DNA of 64,000 nucleotides from Rhizoctonia solani. Lineage: Eukaryota; Basidiomycota; Agaricomycetes; Cantharellales; Ceratobasidiaceae. The DNA lies in contig NC_057385.1 in NCBI RefSeq assembly GCF_016906535.1, positions 1,116,001 to 1,180,000 on the forward strand, read 5' to 3'. This document shows, one piece after another, positions 1 through 10,918 of this stretch (position 1 is the stretch's first letter; each line of letters opens with the position of its first letter). The position numbers and the translations under genes were made by a program. Below the pieces are notes generated by a model that saw only the letters and a program-made list of their open reading frames with translations, made no database searches and was not told the DNA's origin.

Positions 1-2585
1 GTACCAGCAGCTGTAGCCGAGGAAGGTTGACCATGCTTGTCTTTACTGCTTTCGTTGCTATGAGTTAGACCAAGCTTCCCTCCAATGTGCTCGGCCTCAT
101 GTTCAATGGCACGCAAATGATCAGAAAGCTGGTGATGAACGTCTTCCCGTGTTCCTGAGATCGTGTGCTTCTCGACATCCGGCTGCGAGGCTGAGTTAGA
201 CCGAGAGCGAGTTCCACCGGGCGCATACGCATTCTTGACAACTTCGACTTGGACCTTTTTGACATGTGAGTACTCCAATTGAAATGTAGGAAAAGCAACA
301 AACATACCTCTTCGCCGTTCCCAGGGTCACGTTCAATAACGAGATGTGGACCCTCCCTCCATTCGGTCGTCTCTACATCCTCCTCTCGACCAAGTGGGGC
401 ACCATTAATCCGACCCTTACGGCCTTCAGAAGACGTGATGTGTTCACCAGTGCCATGCTCCTGTTCCCTGATATCCTCAGTTCCGCTGCTTCCTTCGCCA
501 GATAGCTCGGATGTAGGTGCGCTCCCTCGTTTCTCATCGAGCGCAGGCATCTCGCCGCGTTCCGCAACATCATCCCTATTGACAACAATTTCGTCGCCAG
601 GCCGAATTTGCCGGATCTGGTCAGCCCATTCGGGTCGGCCTTCAATAGTATCACGGCGGGACCAGGTATGCCGGATCGAATGCACACGTTTTCCAAGAGA
701 GAAGAACGGAATACTGAGGCCGTCTAATATGGAGGTGTCCGTGTTAGATAACGTTATTCTAGGGTCGGTATAAGGGGTTGCGTGCACTTACGAATCATAA
801 TACTGATAAGAACCATGAAGGCGATCACTGGCTGTATGGAATGTCCCAGGTAATCAATTTGTTGAGGTGTATCTCCGTTGGACAAAAGTCCGTTTGGTTC
901 GATTTCCATAGGTTCAGGTAGTTTGATTGCAGCCAAAGTGCTGATAAAAACCGCACCAACTCCCATGGGCCCGAAATGCCCCGCAAAGACGCATTCACGA
1001 AGGGTGTGAATATCGGGGATGAATTTGTAGAGTGCGAGCATGATCGGAAGCCGACGAAGAACTACTACTGCAAGACCAAGGACGATCAGGCGCCATGGCG
1101 AGATAGAGAGCTCTGGGGCGTCAAAGTCTTCAAACGGAATCCAGGCTCCAATAAAAATGAAACAAGCACAGTTGAACAACAAATCTAGAGTTGGCGTTAG
1201 CAAGTGATAGAACGTCATGTGTGAGCTGGACACGTACCGATGACGTTACTGAACATACTCTCCTCAGTCTGACGGTTGAACCAACCATCCCAAGCGAAAG
1301 CTGTTCCGCACGCGAACGCTGCGAGAAGATCATCTGACCCAAGAAGGGTGGTTGCCCCTGTTTAAACGATCGGAATTAGTTCGGACGGGCAAGGGCAGGC
1401 AGGTTGAGATACGTACCTATGGTAAGGAGGGCCAAGCTGACGTATTGAGCGACATAACTCTGTCGATCGATGAGATCTTTGCGCTCGCAAAACCTCATCA
1501 AATGACGGAAGCCGAATCCCAGAACGGCTCCGAAGGCAATACCGAGCGCAACCTCGTCTATAACACGGTCAAGACAAATTTTAATTGTCAAGTTCGGCCT
1601 ACTCACACAGCCAAGTGACATAAAACCATTCACCTATATAAAAAAAAGGAATTTGTTAACTTGGAAATTGATATAAACATGAGGTGGGCGTACCAACTGC
1701 TACCCGATCCGACTTTTCGATGATAAGGTAGATAGCAATAAACAGAAAGGGGAACGCAGCACCATCTAAACCAATTAGAAAAATTAAGCATATGAGGACG
1801 GGATGTAGGCCGAAACTTACCGTTGCAACCTGATTCGGCCTTGAGGAGATCGGTCAAGTGCCTTGGCACATGTTTGTCAGCGTATTTACCACCCACAACT
1901 GCGGCGGCCAAGATAGGATCGGTTGGGGTGAGGCACGCTGCAATAACCAGGGAGCTGAGGAAAGTGAGTTTGGGGATCAAGGCGTAAATAAGGGCCGCGC
2001 TGATGAACCAGCCATAGGTCATGACGGGGACGAGGAGCATAAATAGGGATTTCCAGTGTTTTAGCATGTACTGCTTTGGGAGCTCAACCCCGATGGCAAA
2101 TACGCCGATGGCCAATACCACACGGGTGACTTCCAGCGTGATTTCATTCACTACTTCGTGAGAGTTTGCCCAACCGCGGGGATCAAAAATGCCGGCGCAG
2201 TAGGGACCTATTATGATCCCAAAGACGGTTGCAATGACGGCTTCACCAATGTAGGCCTGGACGCGTATAAGCTTGGAGAACATATCGAAAAAGGACGGAA
2301 CTTGCCTTTTCACGAATAAATAAAGAGAACATTCCAAATAATACAACAAAGCCGCCGAGGAGGGCGTAGGCCAGATGAGGTGTCGAGACATCGAACTGAA
2401 AACAAAGTCAGTAAGAAAAATCTGCGAGCGCCCAGATGAGAGTTCGAGGAAAGGAAGTTGATAGCGGTAACACGAGAAGTAGATATATGAGTGCGGCGAA
2501 AAGCGCGCAGTCTGGGGGATCAACTCCAATAGAGGCTTGAATAAGCAAGCAATCAGCAGGCAGCACTTACAGGATGGAAGGCCAT
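1..2585 (-). CDS. NHA1: Plasma-membrane Na+/H+ antiporter, Nha1/Sod2 family (3' end outside window)
   Basis: Sodium(potassium)/proton antiporter of the CPA1 type, expected in the plasma membrane, exporting alkali cations for salt and pH homeostasis. Joined exons on the minus strand give MAFHP, then [16 protein letters not shown], then [19 protein letters not shown], a hydrophobic multi-span core and the hallmark segment ESGCNDGAAFPF, whose Asp lies in the transport site of this family. The NDG codons are joined across an intron near 1760-1820. After the last membrane span the protein has a long acidic, Ser/Glu-rich hydrophilic tail (about 1-730), typical of fungal Nha1. The stop lies beyond the left edge. 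The start at 2585 is followed after five codons by an intron with GTAAGT. One internal intron appears to use a GC donor (2257-2305). Family assignment is firm; ion specificity is inferred. Confidence 0.93.
2257..2305 (-). other. Putative GC-AG intron in the Nha1 gene
   Basis: On the minus strand the exon ends GAAAAG and the intron begins GCAAGT, the usual strong donor context of GC-AG introns, and ends CCAG. Removing these 49 nt joins LFIREK to AYIGEA in phase 0, which matches the conserved Nha1 N-terminus. No GT donor nearby gives that join. Confidence 0.7.
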
Positions 2586-4364
2586 GGCAGTTAACCAACC
2601 AGGACCAAGGCCTGATGTTTAAATAGCGATGAACTCGCCTGAAACGGAGAGAAGGAGAGCTGATGTGGTTAGCTGGTCAGCTGGAGGAGCTGGGCGTCAA
2701 GAACGTATACAGAAATGTCCAGCTCGCTGGAGTGGTCGTCGAGAGAGGGTCGTTTCAGGACGTCCGGATGGGCCTCGTGCACTCTACCAGTTGTGGTATG
2801 CGATAAGCTTGCCGCAAGTGGAGTAGCGCCTCGTCTCTTACTCTCCTTACCCGGCGTCATTTGCTTCCGAAATACGGCACCCTTTCGGCCAAGCAGTCCT
2901 GCCAAGCCCAGCGACTTTGTTCAAAACCTTTTACTCGCCAAACCATGGGCCTGACTTTGGCTTTGATCAGCCGCTACCGTGCCTGTGTAACATGTCTGTC
3001 AACGCTGTCTCCAAATTCACCCCTACCTGCCCTTGGGCCGCTACTTGAGCGGCAACCCATCCCCTGCCCTCCTATCCTTAGCGCCAGGTTAACGTCATTA
3101 GCATCAAGCACGCATATGACTTGCCACCCCATTTCGAAGACCGACTCCAATCGAAGCCTACCGATGCTCTTGGAACATCTATAGTTAGCCGATAAATGTC
3201 GGCATAGGCTTGTGTGCCTCTGGATTCAACACCCCCAAACTTTGAGCTTACGGCACAAAAGAAATTGACGATACTGCGGATCAAAATTGGTGTTTATTCA
3301 GTCTAGCTTTGAGGTTAAGTGCATAAGGGTTGGATAAGAGTGTGATATTTTTAACAAGAAACCGCACTCATACAAGGGGATCCCGGATCGCACTTCTACG
3401 GAGGTATCAACGGTTGTATGCGTCGGTTAGTCGGGCTAACTCGTAGTTGTTTGACATTCTTATTAGGGGTGTCGACGCCAAGCTAACAACGTTCCAGTAT
3501 GATAGCTGTTCTAGTACTTCAATACACCATGTAGAATAGTAGGATAAGCGTGTACGAATCAGACTTTGGTGCGATTACGAAATTGTTATCTACTATTCTT
3601 GGGTAAGAACAAACATGCTAATATGACATTTGTCTACGTTTACTGGGCGGTGTGATGTATGCAGTCGAGTAAAGCCCAATATAGATAGCGATCACCCACT
3701 AAGGCTCTAATGCGTTCAAAAATTCATTCCGTAGCTTAGATTGGATTAAGTAGGCTAACTTGAAACTTAAGTCCGGAACCTAAATTTTGTGAGCTTATCT
3801 TCTTTGTAAAACTTCTGAAGTCTCCTAGCTATCCAAGCCAAACAATACGAGTCTATTGACATATCTTGTGAGAAGTAGCTGAGGAGCCTACTTTGAAATA
3901 AAACAATCAAGAGAACGTAATTTTAGGGTTGTGCTAGACCCGACCACCAAATCCTGTGTTACAACTTAAACGCGTTGACTAATGAACATTGGTTGGCGCG
4001 GGAGATCATAAGAGTCGGGGACATGGGGTAAATGCAAGATATAACTCCATTTTGCTACCTATTCTCAGGTGGCTTTACAGAGACTGCATAGGGCTTCTGT
4101 CGCACATAAAGAGTATTACTCCAAAGTCCCAAACAAATTGGTTGGGTTATTTACCATGGAAGCTTGTAGCTAAGGTTAAGATAGGCCGGCAGCAGTTGGC
4201 TGTGTAAATTATGTTATCTGCTCGACCTAGCCGAATTGATTACGCTCCTGAGGGAGCATATTTAAATATGTACAATATTATAACTTTACATGTGGATATA
4301 TATAGCAGAGTTAGATCGTTAGAAATAAATGGCAGGGCCATTTAAGCTTCCAGTGGACGAGATG
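2586..4364. other. Gene-poor intergenic stretch
   Basis: This stretch holds the upstream region of the Nha1 gene and the downstream flank of the BTB gene. Reading frames here are short, out of context and unlike any family I know. The part from about 3300 to 4330 is AT-rich with no recognisable coding, RNA or transposon signature. Confidence 0.6.
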
Positions 4365-5318
4365 TCACGGGCGTTCATACAAATGATCCAGATTCCTCAG
4401 ACGGCTATCGATCACGTCCCGAACGCGCGATACCCATATAACATACTCTTCGCTTGCCTTTGCGGCGCCAACACATTTGGCGCATACCATCGACGCATTC
4501 ACTTTAGGTTGCTGAGCAAGTCGAGGCAAGAGCTCCGGGTCAAGAAAGTTACAACTAGGGGGAAGATCCTTGAAATCGTGTGTAACCAGGATCTTGTAGA
4601 CTGAATGCGACCAGTGGACCATCCAAGAAGGAACAAAAACGACTGTGCTAGATCGAATCTTGTCACAATTTTGACAGATTGGGATTGAGCGAGCTGGACT
4701 GGTTGATGGGTTCATAGGATACTGAGTAAAACCAAACAAGATTTCCGATAGGATATTCGCACGGGCAGCCTGGGTGCCAACCAGTCGAACGGAAAGCTCC
4801 GATCGAGGAGACAACGTCTTCAGTCGTGTCAAAGCCTCCGGAGTTAGCAGTTGAGTCTTCCAGTCCACAAGTCGGGCCAGGACTTTACCAGCCTCTGACA
4901 GATCGAAGGAGTCTGCCAATACACAGGCGCGCAATGGATCTCCCGCGACCAGCTCGCTTTTGGCCCCACAGCGTAATTCAGCGTCGAGGTTCCCCATCAT
5001 GCCTTTAATGTCGTATTTTCGAGCGACAGTAAGGCACATTTCAAGTTTGTCAAACGTGTCAATAACAGGGGATTTAACGGGGTATATGTGTTCTAGCATC
5101 AGACCAATGGTCTGAGAGTCTTCGGCGAGATCAACTACTTGGTGATTGTTGGTTCCGACCTGAAACATATCGCTAAAAACCGTTGAGGCTATGTGCAAGA
5201 GTAGGGAATGGACTCTGAATTCAATTCCATCACTAGAACGGAGAGTCAGGTCTCCTCCTGAAGGAGGTTGGAAGGGCTTGAAAACCGGGTCGGCCGGCTT
5301 GAGCGTAGGAGAAGACAT
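4365..5318 (-). CDS. BTB/POZ domain protein with C-terminal CxxC pairs
   Basis: Single-exon protein of 317 aa. The BTB/POZ fold covers roughly residues 20-130: GGDLTLRSSDGIEFRVHSLL, then an ASTVFSDMF segment, then LAEDSQTIGLMLEHIYP. BTB domains dimerise and often act as Cullin-3 adaptors or in transcription. The C-terminal half carries two CxxC motifs (CQNC near residue 225, CAKC near 288), which could bind one metal ion. That is inference. A paralogue with the same architecture lies at 48147-49098. The start at 5318 (MSSPTLKP) fits the paralogue's domain start. An in-frame ATG lies 26 codons upstream but would overlap the short divergent promoter shared with FEN1. Specific function unknown. 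Confidence 0.85.
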   Translation of the reverse strand: MSSPTLKPADPVFKPFQPPSGGDLTLRSSDGIEFRVHSLLLHIASTVFSDMFQVGTNNHQVVDLAEDSQTIGLMLEHIYPVKSPVIDTFDKLEMCLTVARKYDIKGMMGNLDAELRCGAKSELVAGDPLRACVLADSFDLSEAGKVLARLVDWKTQLLTPEALTRLKTLSPRSELSVRLVGTQAARANILSEILFGFTQYPMNPSTSPARSIPICQNCDKIRSSTVVFVPSWMVHWSHSVYKILVTHDFKDLPPSCNFLDPELLPRLAQQPKVNASMVCAKCVGAAKASEEYVIWVSRVRDVIDSRLRNLDHLYERP

Positions 5319-5430
5319 TATGGTAGGCGCGACTTGGACGATCAAAGCCAATTGAATACAATGTGAGATCACGTGACTTTTCGACGTCACAAACAATCCG
5401 CGTCTCCATCGTGTCTACAACACCACAGTC
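5319..5430. promoter_or_regulatory. Short divergent promoter between BTB gene and FEN1
   Basis: Only 112 nt separate the two start codons on opposite strands, so both promoters and 5' leaders must fit here. A CACGTGA sequence lies near 5370. No TATA box is clear. Confidence 0.55.
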
Positions 5431-7678
5431 ATGGGTATCAAAGGCCTTACTGGATTGCTCTCCGAACATGCTCCAGCCAGCATCAAAGTAAGTTTGGTTT
5501 TCTCGAGACCCCGGTTCGTTCTATTAAAGACCAACTATTTTGACAGGAGCATGACATTAAAACATTGTTTGGGCGTAAAGTCGCAATCGACGCGTCTATG
5601 AGCATCTACCAGTTCCTTATCGCGGTTAGACAACAGGATGGACAAATGCTCACCAATGAGGCTGGCGAAACCACAAGGTGAGTCTATCGCCACATTTGGG
5701 GCCTACCGGTGTATTGACGCTATTTCAGTCACCTGATGGGCTTTTTCTATCGTACCCTTCGCATGGTAGATCACGGTATCAAACCCGCATATGTATTCGA
5801 TGGGAAACCCCCAGATCTCAAGTCTGGCGTGGTAAGTCGGCTTAAATGGTCCCGATCGTAATAATGCCATAATACTTGTTATTATAGCTCTCGAAGCGAT
5901 TTGAGGGCCGACAGAAAGCAAAAGAAGATGGGGAGGAGGCTAAAGAAGTTGGTCAGTCTTGATTCAATATAATTGTCGTTGTGTTTATATTAATAGTGAA
6001 AAGTGATAAGGTACGGCCGAGGATGTTGAAAAGTTTGCGAGGCGAACCGTACGTGTGACGCGTGAACATAACGAGGAATGTCGGAAGCTTCTCAAGTTGA
6101 TGGGTATCCCATGTGTCGTAGTGAGTAATATTGTATTAATCCACGCAAGAGCTCAATTGGCCAATACATCGATTGTACAGGCACCATCTGAGGCGGAGGC
6201 GCAATGTGCAGAGCTTGCACGGGGCGGTAAGGTATGAATGCCATCGGCTTTCCTTCTGTCATATTCAACGTCTGGCATCTTCGCGATTTATTACTCATGC
6301 CTCATATAACACCCCTAGGTATACGCCGCAGGCTCCGAAGATATGGATACCCTGACTTTCAACGCACCTGTATTGTACCGACATCTCACGTTTTCCGAAG
6401 CAAAGAAAGCACCCATCTCCGAAATCGTCCTCGAGAAAGCTCTGGAGGGACTTGGCATGAATATGGAGCAGGTAAGTACTGGCCAATCGACCGGATTCTT
6501 TGCAAATTAATATAATTGAATGACATAGTTCACGGAATTGTGCATATTACTGGGGTGCGATTATCTCGAGCCCATCAAAGGGGTAGGACCTAAGAATGCG
6601 TTTAAGCTCATGCAAGAGCACGGAAGCTTGGAGGAGGTTCTAAAGGTTCTTCGAGCCAAAATGGCTGAACGAGAAGAGGCGGACCTCAAGAAGGAGCACA
6701 AGGCAAAAAGCACGTCCAAAAAGGGATCTAAGCCATCCAAATCCAAAAAGAAGGACGAAGAGGATGAGGACGAAGCGATGGAGTCTGAAGAAGAAGAAAA
6801 GCCAAAGGCGAAAAAACAGAAAAGCACAAAGTCTAAGAACAGGATCGAATCAGACGATGAGGAGGGGTCTGATCCCTGGGACGATACAGAAGCTGTTTCA
6901 TCGCCAGCTCGCGATTCGTCCCCTACACGCGCATCGTCTCCCGCTGCGAGCTCAGAGGCTGGTATGAAGATCGACGAGGATGAAGACACTAAAGTGACTA
7001 GCGCGAGTGAGATAAAGGACGGAGCCGCAGAAGATGACAAGGATCATAAAATGGAGGACGTTGCAGCCAAAGCGGACGATGCCGAAACTAAAGCGGATGA
7101 GGCTCCAAAGAAACCTGCTCCTGTTCGCCGCGGTGGTATTCACGTTCCAGACTACTACCCATGGGAAGAGGCGAAGAAGCTCTTTTTGCAACCGGACGTT
7201 ACCCCTGCCGACCAAGTAGAGGTCTGTAACCTTATTTACCATTAACTCACTCATACTCACCTTCGTACCCCTCTCCAGCTTGTGTGGGAAGCACCAGATG
7301 TCGATGGATTAGTTAAGTTCCTTGTGGTTGAGAAAGGTTTTAAGTACGTCTAGCAATGCAGAGCTGCACCGATTGTAATACTTACTACTTCACAGCGAAG
7401 AGCGGGTCCGTAAGGGTGCCGAAAAGCTCACGAAGATGCTCAACACCAAGCAGCAAGGGAGACTTGATGGATTCTTCAAAGTTACCGAGTCGGCGAGCTC
7501 GAAAGCAAAGGCTACCGCGGGTAAAGGCGCAGCGAGCAGCAAGGGCGCTGGTGCTAAGCGGAAGGTTAGACCCTCTGTTTGTTATTCGCGGCTATTAGTG
7601 TTGATATATCCCTAACCGTAGGCGGACGAGAAAAAGGACACTGGTGGAAAGAAGGCCAAGACTGGGGGCAAAAAGTAA
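5431..7678 (+). CDS. FEN1: Flap endonuclease 1 (FEN1/Rad27) with a long charged insertion
   Basis: Structure-specific 5' flap nuclease for Okazaki-fragment maturation and long-patch base excision repair; nuclear. Eleven exons sum to 1653 nt in a consistent frame, giving 550 aa against about 380 usual. It starts [10 protein letters not shown]. Metal-binding acidic residues are in place: [42 protein letters not shown] and [13 protein letters not shown] with its helix-hairpin-helix. The PCNA-binding box is [10 protein letters not shown], followed by a Lys/Ala/Gly-rich tail. About 150 residues encoded by 6661-7137, rich in Lys, Glu, Asp and Ser, are inserted between the helix after the H3TH region ([12 protein letters not shown]) and the conserved WEEAKKLF segment. 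The insertion lies inside one large exon and is in frame. The gene is head-to-head with the BTB gene. Confidence 0.95.
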
Positions 7679-10600
7679 GGTGCTGGCGAGAGGCCTAGTC
7701 TTCGACATGCAACAGCTCTGCGTATGTAATTGTATAACTCCACTCTTGGTGTCTGATGTCGTATTTCGATCGTGTGCATATATTTGTCGTTAATGGTCTT
7801 CCCTGGGCGTGGGGCTTAATATCTTGTCGGAGGCTCGGTGGTATTTTCCGATGCAAATCTTTGTGAACAGCTCGGTCGTTGGAGTCTTGGTAGTTTCAAT
7901 TTAGTGGGAGCGGATCATGCATATACCCCATTATTCTGGGCAAATGATTCCCAAAGTGCATGACGCCCCTAAATCCCACCGGAATAGATTGCGTTAGAAT
8001 TGACCATTCACCAAATGGGTTTGCACGGCAGTTGGCCTGTTGGTTGGGTGTGTTTTACATGCCCCCGTGACTGGAATTCGCGAGGCAAAAGAAAATCGAA
8101 ATAAATAAATAAAAAACAAAGGTGTGTGCGATTCGCTCTGCGGCTTCTATCCCTCCTGTTTAAGGTACGACTGATGCCATGCATGGTAATTATTTGGACC
8201 TAACAACAGTCAATATCCGATCGTCACGCTCCCAGACCTGGAGCAAGCTAGCCGATGCATATGCTGCGCGGCAATCACTCATATATCGTGAACTCTCGAG
8301 TATCATTAAATCGCTCATTAGCGAACCGTATAAACGGTCTCCGCGGGCAGTTGACTGTAAACTGATGTATCTGCTCCATATCCGGTAACCAATCATCCTT
8401 GGAGAGGTCCAGCCCGATGTTCACATTATAGATCAATCTACAGAGCGAGGGGCTGAAACAGGGTTGGAAACGATAATCGTCGAATATCCACGCAATCACG
8501 AAAGGGGTATACACTTGAGGCTTGACGCGTCCAGAACTCGAACCCTTCTAGATCTGTCCAGCAACACATACTGCGATAAGAGGGAACTCGATGCGCCACT
8601 GGGATAACCCCCTGTGTCAAGAGCTCTGTCCAACCATTTTACAATCAACTCAAGTGATGTCCAGTAAATCCAGCCAATCAGTGGAGTGGGCGTCGTTGGA
8701 CAGTGCGCGTAGTAAACCTTGACATGGGCAGCATTGCTGGCCGAGCAGTGGTTGAAACTGTTCGCCCTGGTGTAAATAGAGCACTACGTCATTCGCATAA
8801 ACTTAGATGCGGGCAGCCCGGCGCTCTTCATCGCGCGGCACGCGTTCAAGTGTCTGACATGTATACATAATATGAAGCAGCGTAAATGGCTAAAGACTAG
8901 AACGGATGCTCAGCAGGGTCAGGACTCAGGAAGTTGTTTTCAAGGTAGAGACATTCCCGACCCACACGAGGAAGCGGGCGAGTACAAATATATGCTATAT
9001 TGCCATTTATGGCCAGCCACATAATCGTTATTATACATTTATTACGTTTTGGTCTATCAACGGAAGGCATTAGCGTGGGATTTCAGTTCGAATAAATAAA
9101 TAGGGGACTTCCTGGGTTGGACCTAGAACTCGATGGGGATGTATGGATCATCCGTGCGTGGCTGGAAAAGCAAAATAGTGCAACGAGCTCAGGAAGAGAC
9201 CGGAACATTTGAGGGTTACACAGCCGACCTTCCATTCAGTCCAGCAACGTTCATACTTGTGGTTGGTGGTGCTGAAATTTTGCTGAAATTTTCTCAGTGT
9301 TTCTCCCTAGGGTTTCATTCTGGTAGTGAACACAGTAATTCAGGTGATGCATCGATAGCAGGAGTAATTGTACATCAGTGGTTGGGAAATCGTGATTTTC
9401 AAAGAAGATCCCTCAAACAAGCTGTGTGGAAGAGTGGGGTGAAAGTAATTGCAAGTTGGGACCAGAAAAAAAACTACGTTATACTGCAAGACTTAAACAA
9501 CCATCCCAGATAACCGTTTTGGGTGCCTGAAAGCGGATACTTGCTAGGGGAATATCTGGACCGATACCAGTATTCGACCTGCCAGTTGTTTGAAGCCAAT
9601 ATCTGAAGCCGACGCATACATCGGCCGTGTGCAAGAAGCGCGGTTTCTGGGGTCAGGGACATCCGGATATCCATATGGGGCCGGCTGAATATGGACCCTT
9701 TGCACTCCCCACAGAGTGTCTCCGGCACCGACCACCGATGGTCGCGTAGCTGTTTGTTCCACCCACTGCCTACGACCCCTGCTTGCTAGTCTGCAGTTAG
9801 ACAGATTGTGTGAGTTGGGCTTGAGGACTTGCTGTCTTGAGGCTAACAACCACATTGCCATCGTCGCCTGGTTTACTACTCGCTTCCAGCAACAGTGACA
9901 ACAACGTCGAGAGTGACGGCAACTGCAACCACAGCAAGACGACGACTCCAAAACTTCTTCTTCTCCCTCGCTCGAAACGATTTCAACGGCCCGGTCTATC
10001 CTGTCTCGGCCTACTTACGCCCCCTCACGACTATCAACTTGTTAATGATTGGACCTCCGTCTCAGTATCCTCGCTTGCAATAATCAGTGGAATCGTGTAT
10101 GTTATCGGTGAGTGTATAGCTATGTATTGCGACTGCGCTACACCTCTGGACTTGCCCAATCATGGGTACGTTGGTTGGTCAACAGACGCCGGCCAACAGG
10201 GTGGCGTCTTGGTTGGGACGTACATCATTCACGTCTGTGTTAACTATCGTACCACACATCTATATTCCATATCTGCCCATCCGCTCCTAGTTTTGGACGT
10301 TCAAGTCTCTATATTGGTGTTGGTGACAACCATGGCGTCATGTTGGGAATCAAATCGCCTTTCCTGATCGATTTACTCTTGTGATCCATTGAAGATCGTT
10401 TCCCGACTGGTCACGGACGTCTTCCCGAGGTTGGCTCCCGTACTATGCTTCTGAAAATCAGTTGAAGGGCGCGAGTTTTCGCTCGAGTCGTCCCTCGAGT
10501 CTCCTGAGTTGCCACTCGGCACGAATCGCTTTGGCCCTTCCAGATCTCTTCCGCATGCCCGTCGGGGAGTGGCATGCGTTCGTTTCTTACCATTAAGCAA

Positions 10601-10918
10601 TTACCATAAGTTTTTGTCCCATTTGGCCTAGATTGACTCGGGTTCAAACGCATACCTGCACGTGGCTATCAGTTACTGACGATGTTCTTTTGTTTCTTCC
10701 ATACCTCGCTTCACCATTCGTACCAATTCAACAACGGGCGCCTCTATATTCTCCGATCCGGATTCTCCTCGTTGAACCATCTATATTACCCTATTGGATG
10801 CTGGTGTTGAACTTTGCAACAAAACGTTTACAACATGCTCGATGACCCTATGACTCCACGACGACCACACCCACGATCCATTTCCCTACGCGCTTGCGCA
10901 CCCAGGACGCTGCACACC
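7679..10918. other. Gene-poor region, partly leader of the downstream HTH gene
   Basis: About 3.2 kb without a gene I can support. A 126-codon frame at 9133-9513 has no recognisable motif and is given no call. An 11-nt direct repeat (gctgaaatttt twice) lies at 9271-9292. From about 9720 to 10900 the plus strand is pyrimidine-rich with scattered short frames, which would suit a long 5' leader or unannotated leader introns of the gene starting at 10919. No transposon ends were seen. Confidence 0.5.

Noticed and set aside
279..773. 164-codon plus-strand frame
   Set aside because: Ser/Pro-rich antisense shadow of the Nha1 tail; the minus-strand reading is continuous with conserved exons.
6561..7040. 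159-codon minus-strand Ser-rich frame
   Set aside because: It mirrors the acidic/lysine insertion of FEN1; GA-rich codons on one strand give Ser/Phe/Leu on the other.
8480..8580. GGTTCGAGTTC on the minus strand, resembling a tRNA B box
   Set aside because: The flanking bases do not pair into a T arm or an acceptor stem.
9133..9513. 126-codon frame in a gene-poor region
   Set aside because: No motif, no neighbouring exons, ordinary start; chance frame cannot be excluded.
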